Origin: Kordia sp039026955
GTDB taxonomy: Bacteria; Bacteroidota; Bacteroidia; Flavobacteriales; Flavobacteriaceae
Direction: 5' to 3'
Assembly (NCBI GenBank): GCA_039026955.1
Contig: JBCCLH010000001.1
Location: 164,054 to 228,053 of the forward strand
DNA length: 64,000 nucleotides
In this document: piece by piece, positions 33,108-41,848 of the stretch
Numbering within the stretch: position 1 is the stretch's first letter
Layout of the letters: each line of letters opens with the position of its first letter
Translations under genes and position numbers: made by a program
Notes under the pieces: model-generated
Database searches by the model: none
What the model saw: the letters and a program-made list of their open reading frames with translations, nothing else
Told to the model about the DNA's origin: nothing

Positions 33108-33250
33108 GGTTTGGTTTTTCATCGTTCTTACTTAAGGGCTTCGCAGGTGGTTTTGTGGAGCTTTTTTTGGTTGTTGTAGGGTTGTGGATTTGTTTTTTGT
33201 GGATTTGTTAATTTGTGGAGTCGTGGATTTGTGTTTTGTTGATTTGTGAA

Positions 33251-33348
33251 ACGTCTTTGCGAGGCTTTAGCCGAAGTAATCTGTTTCTAACAAAATTCAA
33301 TGTCTCTTTTGGACAGACTACCACGTCGTAAACTCCTTATAGTTACGT
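33251..33348. repeat. Dispersed element, family C copy 4 with ATTTGTGGATTTG flanks
   Basis: ACGTCTTTGCGAGGCTTTAGCC at the left and GACTACCACGTCGTAAACTCC at the right match copy 3. On the left it is preceded by repeated TTTGTGGATTTGT words (33170-33247), and on the right AAATCCACAAATAG (33370-33385) forms the inverted partner. With array D3 this fills the 541-bp gap after the SCO gene; no terminator stands out. Confidence 0.75.
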
Positions 33349-33407
33349 TTCATAGGCATCAAATAAATAAATCCACAAATAGACAACTCAACACCCAAAA
33401 GCGAAGC

Positions 33408-33651
33408 AAGTCTAATAATTCATCAATATACCAATTTGAAAATGTAGTAATGCCATCAAATAACACTCACAAACTCACCAACTACAATACTAAAATACCA
33501 AGAGCGTTAGCGATACTAAAGCGAAGCGTGTCTAATAGGCGAAGCCGATACTAACAATCTAAGAGCGAAGCAAGTCTAACAAGTCTAACAGCGAAGCGGT
33601 CTAAAAGCAAAGCGCGTCTAAGAGATTATTGCCAAAGCGGAAACGAGTCTA
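33408..33651. repeat. AGCGAAGC/TAGACTTG-type repeat array, copy D3
   Basis: Same composition as D2, with the shared ~150-bp block at 33415-33570 (TATACCAATTTGAAAATGTA..., CACTCACAAACTCACC, GATACTAAAGCGAAGCGTGT). On the minus strand the last unit, TAGACTCGTTTCCGC (33637-33651), contains the TAG stop codon of the methyltransferase gene. Confidence 0.85.
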
Positions 33652-34419
33652 CTTCACCAACGTACAAAAGAAATCCAACGTAGCTTCCGAATGTTCATCG
33701 AGGGAATAGTCTTCTAGCGTGATGCTATTGACCAAATCAGGATTTTTGTTGAGTAATTTTTTTCGATTCATACGATTGGCAATTTCATACGGAATTTGTA
33801 GTAGCCAAGCAGGAATTTTATGTTCTAAATTGAAAATATCGTACCGTAAAAAACGCGCGACAGATTTTTTGTTTTTTTCGTAATACGCATCTGTTTTGTC
33901 ATTGCCACGAATAGCTTGAATGGTATACTTTGAAAAGATTTTTTTAAATAAATTTGATAAATCTTCAAAGGTGTATTCTTTGTAATGCCACGGATTTCGA
34001 GCGATGGTTTTTAAGGCATTTGGAGTAGAAATATAAGCTTTTCCATTCGGTTTCAACACCCGATGAATTTCTTTCAAATACAATTCGGCATCTTTGATAT
34101 GTTCAATGACCTGAAACGAAACAACGACGTCAAAACTGTTGGATTCCAATTGTGTAAGTGGCGGAATTTTTTCTTGAATTATGTTGGTGTTTGGATACTT
34201 ATCGTTGATCAATTCTGCCGTATATGGCGATTTGTCAATCAAAGTCAATTGATCAGCATTTTTATACAATAATTCCACGCCATAACCTTCGCCACAACCA
34301 ATTTCCAACACATTTCCGTGTATGTATGGCGCTACCAAATGATAGGCTTTGAGCGTGCGCTGAAACAGCGGATTGTCAGATATAATTTTTGAAGAAGTAA
34401 CTTCGGTTGAGAATAGCAT
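33649..34419 (-). CDS. Class I SAM-dependent methyltransferase
   Basis: A 256-residue methyltransferase of the UbiE/Methyltransf_11 type: SAM loop NVLEIGCGEGYGVELLY, acidic NADQLTLIDKS, motif NSFDVVVSFQVIEHI and LKEIHRVLKPNGKAYISTPN. C-terminal extension FDIFNLEHKIPAWLLQIPYEIANRM resembles those of sugar or lipid-linked substrate methyltransferases, but the substrate is unknown. The ATG at 34419 is preferred because it lies 11 bp after the stop of the DUF2723 gene; a frame starting at 34458 would overlap that gene. The stop codon lies in repeat array D3. Confidence 0.8.
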   Translation of the reverse strand: MLFSTEVTSSKIISDNPLFQRTLKAYHLVAPYIHGNVLEIGCGEGYGVELLYKNADQLTLIDKSPYTAELINDKYPNTNIIQEKIPPLTQLESNSFDVVVSFQVIEHIKDAELYLKEIHRVLKPNGKAYISTPNALKTIARNPWHYKEYTFEDLSNLFKKIFSKYTIQAIRGNDKTDAYYEKNKKSVARFLRYDIFNLEHKIPAWLLQIPYEIANRMNRKKLLNKNPDLVNSITLEDYSLDEHSEATLDFFCTLVK

Positions 34420-34430
34420 AGTTCGGGGAA

Positions 34431-37400
34431 TTAGTACGGCCAATTTCGTTTTTGCCATGTTTGAAAAGCACCGTCAAAATTACGAAAAACTTGTTCGCTA
34501 ATCGGTGCGTTTTGGATGCCACTTGGATATTGTTTCATCATCTGAAAATATATGTTTTTCAAGCGATAAGCATGACGTAAATTGATAATCGGATACGGCG
34601 GATCAAACGAAGTCATCCATTGCAATTCATCCCAAATATTTTGCATCGCTGTTTTACAAATATCAATTCCTTTTTGTGTATTTCCTGCTCTTACATATAA
34701 TTTTCCAATAGCATACGAATATTGTTTGAACGGCACGGTTTTGTTCGGGAAAAGTGTGTTGCATCGATCTAAAACTTTGATGGCTTTTTGCGTTTTTCCT
34801 TCTTCCAATAATGCTTGCGCCAAGAAATAATAATTTTGGCGTAAAATTTCACGCGAATAGGTCACATTTTCATTGCGAATAAATCTCGAATTGTTCTCCA
34901 ATCCACCAAACTGAACGGTATTCATTATATACGGATACATCATGTCTGTATCTACAATTTTTGGATTTAATGTTGGATCGGTACGTTGAATCGGTGCTAA
35001 AACGCTTACCATTCCTTGCTGAATCAAATACGGTTCTAAACCGATTTGATGGCGCTTTTTACCATTGATCGCAAAGCAAATTGGACGATCATTGATGTTA
35101 TTCATCAGCAAGTTCATCAACACAATTTCATTCAAACCATAAAACTTTTTCGGATGTTGCCACGTAATAGCAGCTGTGTACGAAGCATTGAGTTTATTGG
35201 TGTCAAATAGCTTTTTAACTTTTAAGGTATCAATCGGAATTGAAAAAGTAGTGGACGGAATGTAATGTCGCATGCGTCTATTCCAATTGATGCGTGTATT
35301 GTCTTTCTTTAAAAATTCGAATAAAATTGGCAATACAGCTGCGTTTTTTGTTTCTTCTTGCAACGGCACTAATTTCTCAATGCCACTTACGTAAAAATCT
35401 GGATTCAGATCAATTTTAACAGGTTTTGAATCGAAAGAAGCTTTCTTTAAATTGTTGACATGCGTATCTACATTTAACTGATCAAAATTGATCACTCGCA
35501 CATCCGTTCGGTAGCCTTCTACTTGTTGCAAATACCAAAGCGGAAAGGTCATATTGTCGCCATCGGTAATCAAAATGGCTTGTGGTGGACAGGCATCCAA
35601 ATAGGCTTTTCCAAAGTTATAGGCAAAATCGTCATGTCCGCGTTGGTGATTGTCCCAACCTTTGGCGAATAATTGCAATGGCGCAATTAAAATTACGACT
35701 CCAGCCACAATTCCAATGCGTAGTTTTGGCTTTTTTATGACGGTTAGCACTTGCGTGAGAAATACCACAGAGAGTCCAATCCACAAGGCAAAAATCACGA
35801 AAGAACCTATAAAAATATAATCGCGTTCGCGGATTAAAATACTAGAAGGTACAGGATTGACATAGATGGTAATTCCAATTCCGAAAGTGAGGAAGAGTAG
35901 GAGTGTCATCCAAAAATACGGTTTGTGTTTCCAGAGTGCCACAAAACCTAAAATACCTAAGAGAAACGGTAGAAAGTAATACGCATCATTTCCTTTATGA
36001 TTCTTGTAAAACTCAGGTGTTACCGATTGTTCTCCGACTCTGACTTCATCCAGCGTACTGATACCGCTGATCCAGTTTCCATCTTTGATGTAGCCCAAAC
36101 CATGATGATCATTTTGTCGTCCGATAAAGTTCCAAAATAAGTATCGCGCGTTCAACCAAATTACTTGATAGTTGATGAAAAAACTTAAATTTTCTCCAAA
36201 AGTCGGTTTGTTGATCGTAACAATTTCGCCACGCACAGGATAGTTGATTGGTTCACCGTAAATTGGCGTCCACGCTTTGTATTTTTCAGCATCGCCTTTG
36301 TCAAACATTCGCGGAAAAAACATCGTAAATTCATCCGAATAATTCACTTCCTTGAATTTTCCATCATGTACCATTTCATAACGTTCAAAATCGTCATTAT
36401 AGGTGTATACAGGTTTGGTATCTGTAAAGGCGACATCTTTGTCTAACGGCGCATTGTACACAGGACCTTTTAACAACGGAATGGCGCCTACACCAAACTG
36501 TTCAGCACGTACGTATTGCAGCATTTTATTGCTGTTTTTCATACTATCCGCAATCATTAAATTCGCGTTTGATCGTTGCATCGGCATAAAAAAGGAACTC
36601 ATTCCGATCAAGAAAAAAATCAAGCCTAACGTAACATGGTGCAATTGTGTTTTTTGTCTTTTTTTAGATAGCACTAACACACCGCTAATGAGAACTGAAA
36701 TAAATAACAATACGACTAGAATTCCGGTGTTTAGCGACATATTGTAGGTATTCACCAACCAAACATCCAACGAATGCGAAAGTTTGATCAATCCTTGCAC
36801 AACAAAGCTGTAGATGATCACAAAAGCGGCACAACCAAGGAAAATAGCAATGCAAAACGTTTTAAACGAAAGTCCAAATTTTTTGTGTGCAATGAGTACT
36901 GAAAACGGAATCACAATGGCAATGGTAATCAAGTGCACTCCCGTAGAAATTCCCAAAAGGAAGGCAATAAACAGCGCATATTTAATTTCTTGTTTTCGAT
37001 CAGTAGCTTGTTCCCACAATAAAATCAAATATAGCATTCCTGCCATAAGCGCAAAAGACAATGTGTACACTTCAGCTTCTGTGGAAGCGGTCCAAAAACT
37101 GTCAGAAAAAGCCAAGGTCAATGCAGCCACAATTCCAGAAATCAACGGAATGAATTCAGAAAATTCTTTCTTTAGTGTTAAAGTCATGCGTTTCGCTATA
37201 TTTAGACTGATTCTAAATAAAAACATACAAGTCAATGCACCAAAAAAAGCGGATATCAAATTTGTAATCAATGCGGCTTTGGATGCAGGAACCAATGAAA
37301 GGATCACTTTGCATACAATAGTGTAAAAAGGGGCACCTGGTGGATGTGATGCTTGGAGTGTATAATTACTAGCAATAAACTCAGGACTATCCCAGAAAGC

Positions 37401-37484
37401 AATGGTGTTTGGGGCAGAAATGGCGTATGCTAAAAATATGCAAATGAATAATACCCAACTACTAATTTTCTCAGTTTTTGGCAT
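34431..37484 (-). CDS. DUF2723 membrane glycosyltransferase (GT117/TMEM260-like)
   Basis: A 1017-residue polytopic membrane protein with about ten to twelve N-terminal helices (to about 600) and a C-terminal soluble part (about 610-1017) that ends in TPR-like helices. The first loop carries FWDSPEFIASNYTLQASHPPGAPFYTI, the DUF2723 signature with the Asp-Glu pair expected for GT-C lipid-sugar transferases. DUF2723 proteins are related to eukaryotic TMEM260 O-mannosyltransferases, so glycosylation of exported proteins is a fair prediction. The methyltransferase follows 11 bp downstream, pointing to a two-gene operon. It is full length. Confidence 0.9.
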   Translation of the reverse strand: MPKTEKISSWVLFICIFLAYAISAPNTIAFWDSPEFIASNYTLQASHPPGAPFYTIVCKVILSLVPASKAALITNLISAFFGALTCMFLFRISLNIAKRMTLTLKKEFSEFIPLISGIVAALTLAFSDSFWTASTEAEVYTLSFALMAGMLYLILLWEQATDRKQEIKYALFIAFLLGISTGVHLITIAIVIPFSVLIAHKKFGLSFKTFCIAIFLGCAAFVIIYSFVVQGLIKLSHSLDVWLVNTYNMSLNTGILVVLLFISVLISGVLVLSKKRQKTQLHHVTLGLIFFLIGMSSFFMPMQRSNANLMIADSMKNSNKMLQYVRAEQFGVGAIPLLKGPVYNAPLDKDVAFTDTKPVYTYNDDFERYEMVHDGKFKEVNYSDEFTMFFPRMFDKGDAEKYKAWTPIYGEPINYPVRGEIVTINKPTFGENLSFFINYQVIWLNARYLFWNFIGRQNDHHGLGYIKDGNWISGISTLDEVRVGEQSVTPEFYKNHKGNDAYYFLPFLLGILGFVALWKHKPYFWMTLLLFLTFGIGITIYVNPVPSSILIRERDYIFIGSFVIFALWIGLSVVFLTQVLTVIKKPKLRIGIVAGVVILIAPLQLFAKGWDNHQRGHDDFAYNFGKAYLDACPPQAILITDGDNMTFPLWYLQQVEGYRTDVRVINFDQLNVDTHVNNLKKASFDSKPVKIDLNPDFYVSGIEKLVPLQEETKNAAVLPILFEFLKKDNTRINWNRRMRHYIPSTTFSIPIDTLKVKKLFDTNKLNASYTAAITWQHPKKFYGLNEIVLMNLLMNNINDRPICFAINGKKRHQIGLEPYLIQQGMVSVLAPIQRTDPTLNPKIVDTDMMYPYIMNTVQFGGLENNSRFIRNENVTYSREILRQNYYFLAQALLEEGKTQKAIKVLDRCNTLFPNKTVPFKQYSYAIGKLYVRAGNTQKGIDICKTAMQNIWDELQWMTSFDPPYPIINLRHAYRLKNIYFQMMKQYPSGIQNAPISEQVFRNFDGAFQTWQKRNWPY

Positions 37485-37658
37485 GTGGGATTCGGTTAAT
37501 TTTACGTTGCAAGATAACAGAATTATTCAATCTAAAAACTACCAATCATAAATAAAAAAGAACCAATTACACATAATTACCCAAAACAGGTATATTCACG
37601 CACTTTTCTTAATAGTAAGTTAATTATATTTGAATAGTATGTTAAAATTATATTTTCT

Positions 37659-37666
37659 ATATTTGA
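37659..37666 (+). promoter_or_regulatory. Bacteroidota -7 element of the beta-solenoid gene
   Basis: TATATTTG fits TAnnTTTG 40 bp before the start codon. A second identical TATATTTG lies 33 bp upstream (37626-37633), whose TTTG could act as a -33 element although the 25-bp spacing is slightly long. Confidence 0.6.
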
Positions 37667-37706
37667 CTTAACCATTTAAAAATAAACTAAACAACAATAA
37701 TCTATT

Positions 37707-40688
37707 ATGAGAAAACAATTACCCCTCGTAGTTGTGCTCATTCTTTGTGTATTAGGGATCACAGGAATGCAAGCACAAACACTCAACGAAACTATGGGTA
37801 CTGGTTCTGGAGTAAGCATTACTTCGGGAGACTTCAACACCTATTATGGAGATAGTACGGGTAGCTTTAGCACCTCTGGATCTAACAACACCTTGATTGG
37901 ATACAGTGCAGGGCGAAGCGTAACATCAGGAAGAGAGCTTGTAGCTGTTGGATATCTTGCGGGATATTCCATGACTACTGGTTTCGACAATACGTTCATT
38001 GGAAATGAAGCAGGTCGTTTGACGGTTAATTCAGGTGATAACACCTTCGTCGGATCGGAAGCTGGAGAAAACAACACCTCAGGTTATGACAATACTTTCG
38101 TAGGTGAGGAAGCAGGAACATTGAATACCACTGGTTATGAAAATACTTTCATCGGGGAAGATGCAGGTTTTAGTAATACGACTGGTTATAAACAAACATT
38201 CGTTGGAAACGAGGTAGGTATTTCTTCTGATGTAGGATACCGAAATACGGGTGTTGGTAGTGAATCTATGAGTGATGTAGATGATGGTCACCACAACACA
38301 GGTATTGGAGATTCTGCAGGTATTGATGTCGGTGATGGTATTTACAATACATTCTTAGGAGCCGCTTCGGGTGTGGCAACAGAATGGGCGGATTATAACA
38401 CGTTCATTGGAGCACAGGCAGGTTGGGATAACAACCGTACCAACAGTACTACAAATGCAAACCACAACACATACGTAGGTTTCTCGGCAGGTTTTACAAA
38501 TCGTGAAGGTCAGTACAATGTAGGTATGGGATCGCGAGCGGATTTTGATAACACGAACCGTTCAAATACGATGTTCTTCGGATACGATATCAATGCTAGT
38601 AATAACAACGTAATGGGATTTGGTAACAGATCGTTTGTAGACGGTCAATACTCAATCTCTATGGGTCTTGATCACGATATTCGTGGTGATTACTCTATTA
38701 TGATGGGATATTTAGGAAACATGACAAACCAAGCAGATTATTCTGTAGGTATTGGTGATCGAGTAGATATCGAAGAAAATGATGTTGTAGGTATTGGACG
38801 TTCTGTAGATATTGACAATCAGTTTGCAATTGCAATTGGTTCTACTACAGTAGCATCTAATGATGGTGCCATTGTTATTGGATATCAAGCTTCTTCTACT
38901 GATACCAACACTTTAGATCCTACAAATAATATTGCTATCGGGGTTTCTGCAAACGTAGAAGGAACAAATTCCGTAGCGATTGGTAATGCTGCCACTGCAC
39001 TTAATGATAATACAATGGTACTTGGTGGAGCAACGAATCCTTTAAGTGTAGGTATCGGAACAGATACACCAAACGCAAATGCAGCATTAGATTTAACTGG
39101 TGCCACCAAAGGATTACAATTGAATAGAATGACCACAGCAGAGCGAGGAACATTTGGAGGAACTTTAGGAGCTTCAGATGAAGGAATGCTGGTGTTTGAT
39201 AGTGAAGAAAATAAAGTGTATTCTTGGAGTGGTAGTGCATGGACTGATAACTCAGACGTGAACACAAATGATAACCTGGGGAATCATATAGCGACTACAG
39301 ACCTTGATATGATAGGTAATGCTATAAGATTTGATAGCGGTGCTAGTAGTAGTGCTAATGACCTTACCATCGAGTCTTATAACTCTTCTGTTTCTACAGC
39401 TTATGGACCACTTACCTCAGGTGAGTCAGTACTCGGTTCTTTTGGACCTAATGGTTTTCGTGGATGGTTTTCTTGGGGTCAAAGAAATCAAGCACCAACC
39501 GCGGTGTTGAGTACTGATGGAAACTTTCAAATTGCAGGATACTTTAACATTGCAGGAGCATACCAATTCCCAACGGTAGACGGTACAGCAAATCAAGTAT
39601 TGGTAACTGATGGTTCTGGTGCGTTGACTTGGGCAACACAAATTGATACTGACGAACAAGCAATTTCGTTAGCAACAAATACATTAAGCATCACAGGAAA
39701 TGCTTCTACAGTAGATTTATCGGGATATTTGGATAACACAGATGCACAGGCAATTTCGTTAGCAACAAATACATTGAGTATTTCAGGAAATGCTTCTACG
39801 GTAGATTTATCAGGATATTTAGACAACACAGATGCGCAAGCAATTTCTTTAGCAACAAATACATTGAGTATTTCAGGAAATGCTTCTACAGTAGATTTAT
39901 CAGGATATTTAGACAATACAGATAGTCAGGATTTATCCTTCTCAGGAACAACTTTAAGTATTTCAGGCGGTATGGGAGTAGATTTAGCTTCTTTACAAGA
40001 CGGAACAGGTACGGATGCGCAGGCGATTTCTGTAGCGGCTAACATTTTAAGTATTACTGGAAATGCTTCAACGGTAGATTTATCAGGATATTTAGATAAC
40101 ACAGATAGTCAGAACTTATCATTATCAGGAACAACCTTAAACATTTCTGGTGGAACAGGCGTTAGTTTAGCATCTCTACAAGATGGTACTGGTACAGATG
40201 ATCAGAATTTAACTTCTGCAACCTTATCTGGAAACACTTTAACCGTTGCTATTGAAGGTGGAACTTCTGTAAACGTTGATTTATCTCCAATCTTAGGAGC
40301 GTTAGAGGCTGAAAATACAGCACAACAAGCGCAGATTGACGATTTATTAACAAGAGTTACTACCATTGAAGGATGTGCTTGTAGTGGTACCTTATCTGTA
40401 GCACCACCAAGTGATGCTTCAAGAAGTGGCGCAATTTTATATCAAAACATTCCAAATCCATTCAACAATACGGCATCTATCCGTTACTTTATTCCACAAG
40501 AATTAACAGGTGATGCAGCAATAGTATTTGTGAATACGGCTGGACAGATCATCTCAAATGTTGAATTATCACAAAAAGGAGATCAAGAATTAAACATCAA
40601 CACACAAAACTTATCTTCTGGTATGTACTACTACACATTATATGTAGATGGTAAGAAAGTAGATACTAAGAAAATGATTGTTGAATAA
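37707..40688 (+). CDS. Large T9SS-secreted beta-solenoid (YadA-head-like) repeat protein
   Basis: A 993-residue secreted protein. Signal peptide 1-24; residues about 40-460 are degenerate 14-22-residue repeats of the NTFIGxxAG / NTFVGxEAG kind, which form left-handed parallel beta-rolls as in YadA heads; about 470-520 a NAALDLTGATKGLQLNRMTTAERGTF segment common in tail-fibre-like proteins; about 650-740 three near-identical 30-residue repeats (AISLATNTLSISGNASTVDL); a coiled coil (about 865-890) and a T9SS sorting domain (about 910-993, QNIPNPFNNTASIRYFIP...GMYYYTLYVDGKKVDTKKMIVE). It is likely a surface adhesin or sheath protein. It has its own promoter and terminator. Confidence 0.88.
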   Translation: MRKQLPLVVVLILCVLGITGMQAQTLNETMGTGSGVSITSGDFNTYYGDSTGSFSTSGSNNTLIGYSAGRSVTSGRELVAVGYLAGYSMTTGFDNTFIGNEAGRLTVNSGDNTFVGSEAGENNTSGYDNTFVGEEAGTLNTTGYENTFIGEDAGFSNTTGYKQTFVGNEVGISSDVGYRNTGVGSESMSDVDDGHHNTGIGDSAGIDVGDGIYNTFLGAASGVATEWADYNTFIGAQAGWDNNRTNSTTNANHNTYVGFSAGFTNREGQYNVGMGSRADFDNTNRSNTMFFGYDINASNNNVMGFGNRSFVDGQYSISMGLDHDIRGDYSIMMGYLGNMTNQADYSVGIGDRVDIEENDVVGIGRSVDIDNQFAIAIGSTTVASNDGAIVIGYQASSTDTNTLDPTNNIAIGVSANVEGTNSVAIGNAATALNDNTMVLGGATNPLSVGIGTDTPNANAALDLTGATKGLQLNRMTTAERGTFGGTLGASDEGMLVFDSEENKVYSWSGSAWTDNSDVNTNDNLGNHIATTDLDMIGNAIRFDSGASSSANDLTIESYNSSVSTAYGPLTSGESVLGSFGPNGFRGWFSWGQRNQAPTAVLSTDGNFQIAGYFNIAGAYQFPTVDGTANQVLVTDGSGALTWATQIDTDEQAISLATNTLSITGNASTVDLSGYLDNTDAQAISLATNTLSISGNASTVDLSGYLDNTDAQAISLATNTLSISGNASTVDLSGYLDNTDSQDLSFSGTTLSISGGMGVDLASLQDGTGTDAQAISVAANILSITGNASTVDLSGYLDNTDSQNLSLSGTTLNISGGTGVSLASLQDGTGTDDQNLTSATLSGNTLTVAIEGGTSVNVDLSPILGALEAENTAQQAQIDDLLTRVTTIEGCACSGTLSVAPPSDASRSGAILYQNIPNPFNNTASIRYFIPQELTGDAAIVFVNTAGQIISNVELSQKGDQELNINTQNLSSGMYYYTLYVDGKKVDTKKMIVE
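39649..39918 (+). repeat. Three tandem 90-bp repeats inside the beta-solenoid gene
   Basis: Units begin near 39649, 39739 and 39829 and are almost identical at the DNA level (GCAATTTC(G/T)TTAGCAACAAA...). A diverged fourth unit lies at about 40012-40101. Each encodes 30 residues, so copy changes keep the frame. Confidence 0.9.
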
Positions 40689-40718
40689 TATATAAGAATC
40701 AATTCTTAAAATAGATGG

Positions 40719-40747
40719 AAAAAGCTTCGTAGTCTACGAAGCTTTTT
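40719..40747 (+). terminator. Terminator of the beta-solenoid gene
   Basis: Perfect 13-bp stem AAAAAGCTTCGTA / TACGAAGCTTTTT with a 3-base loop and a T tract, 30 bp after the stop codon. Confidence 0.9.
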
Positions 40748-40831
40748 TTATTTTTAAACCACAGAGGAAATAAGTTTTGGAAAGCTTGTTGATCTGAAAC
40801 TTACAAAATTATTCCAGCCAAAACCAAGTAG

Positions 40832-41842
40832 ATGAAAACAGAAAATATAGATCTTCTCAATACAGGACTCATAGTCATATCTTTTCTATTTGCCTATTGG
40901 TTGCCTTTTGAGCTTTTCCTGTTTGCGTATGCCGTATTGGGTCCGTTGCATTATTTGACAGAAATCAATTGGATTCGCGATAAGAAGTATTTTATTGCTA
41001 GCAAACTGTGGATTTATTTAATAGTAATCGCAGCGTTTCTAGTATCATTGCCACCGTTGATCCGTGTGTTTGTTCCAGAAAGCTACGCCAATTCTGAAAT
41101 AGTTTTACTTTTTACCAACACGTTTCCACAGTATTTTAATGCCTGTTTGTTTTTGTCCATTTTGGCTGCGGTTGCCTTTACCGTATTCAAAAACAAACGA
41201 CATCAATACATTGCATTGGCAGTTGGTGTGGTGTTAGCAGGATTATTTCACTTTGTACCTTTATATCATTTGTTGGTAGGCATTTTTCTTCCGACGGTTG
41301 TTCACGTGTATTTATTTACCATTGTATTTATGTGGTATGGGAATTTAAAATCGAAGAGTAGAATCGGTTATTTCAATGTGATTTTGATGTTTGCCATTCC
41401 GCTGTTTATCATCTTTCTTTCGATAAATCCGTTGAATTATATCTTGGGATTTGACACCAAAATGATTTACCAAGACAATAGTTTGTATTTGCTCAATGCC
41501 AAAATATCACAAGCAATTGGCATGACCGATGGAACTATTTTTTCCTTTGAAGGGAAATTATTTATAAAAATTCAAATCTTTATTGCGTTTGCGTATACGT
41601 ATCACTATCTGAATTGGTTCTCCAAAACCTCTGTGATTGGTTGGCACAAACGATTGACGCAAAAACGTTCTATTACCATTGCACTGCTGTGGATTGGTTC
41701 TGTAGCCTTGTATTTCTACAATTATAAAATTGGATTTACTTTACTATTATTCTTAAGTTTTATCCATGTTTTTATGGAATTTCCACTTAATGTCATTTCG
41801 ATTCGAGCCGTTGGCAGATCGTTCTTACCTTCAAAAAAATAA
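40832..41842 (+). CDS. Polytopic membrane protein of unknown function
   Basis: A 336-residue membrane protein with about nine or ten helices. I do not recognise the family. Notable are polar residues in or near helices: LGPLHYLTEINWIRDKKYF near residue 40-58, LFHFVPLYHLLVGIFLPTVVHVYLF in the middle, FAYTYHYLNWFSKTSVIGWHKR near 255-280 and SFIHVFMEFPLNVISIR at the end. The repeated His-x(2-4)-His/Glu spacing could form a metal centre like those in membrane oxygenases or desaturases, but this is only a guess. The Asp-box lipoprotein gene begins 6 bp downstream, so they are co-transcribed. Confidence 0.6.
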   Translation: MKTENIDLLNTGLIVISFLFAYWLPFELFLFAYAVLGPLHYLTEINWIRDKKYFIASKLWIYLIVIAAFLVSLPPLIRVFVPESYANSEIVLLFTNTFPQYFNACLFLSILAAVAFTVFKNKRHQYIALAVGVVLAGLFHFVPLYHLLVGIFLPTVVHVYLFTIVFMWYGNLKSKSRIGYFNVILMFAIPLFIIFLSINPLNYILGFDTKMIYQDNSLYLLNAKISQAIGMTDGTIFSFEGKLFIKIQIFIAFAYTYHYLNWFSKTSVIGWHKRLTQKRSITIALLWIGSVALYFYNYKIGFTLLLFLSFIHVFMEFPLNVISIRAVGRSFLPSKK

Positions 41843-41848
41843 TAACCT

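Noticed and set aside
39593..39916. 107-residue minus-strand frame with internal repeats
   Set aside because: Produced by the complement of the 90-bp tandem repeats of the plus-strand gene.
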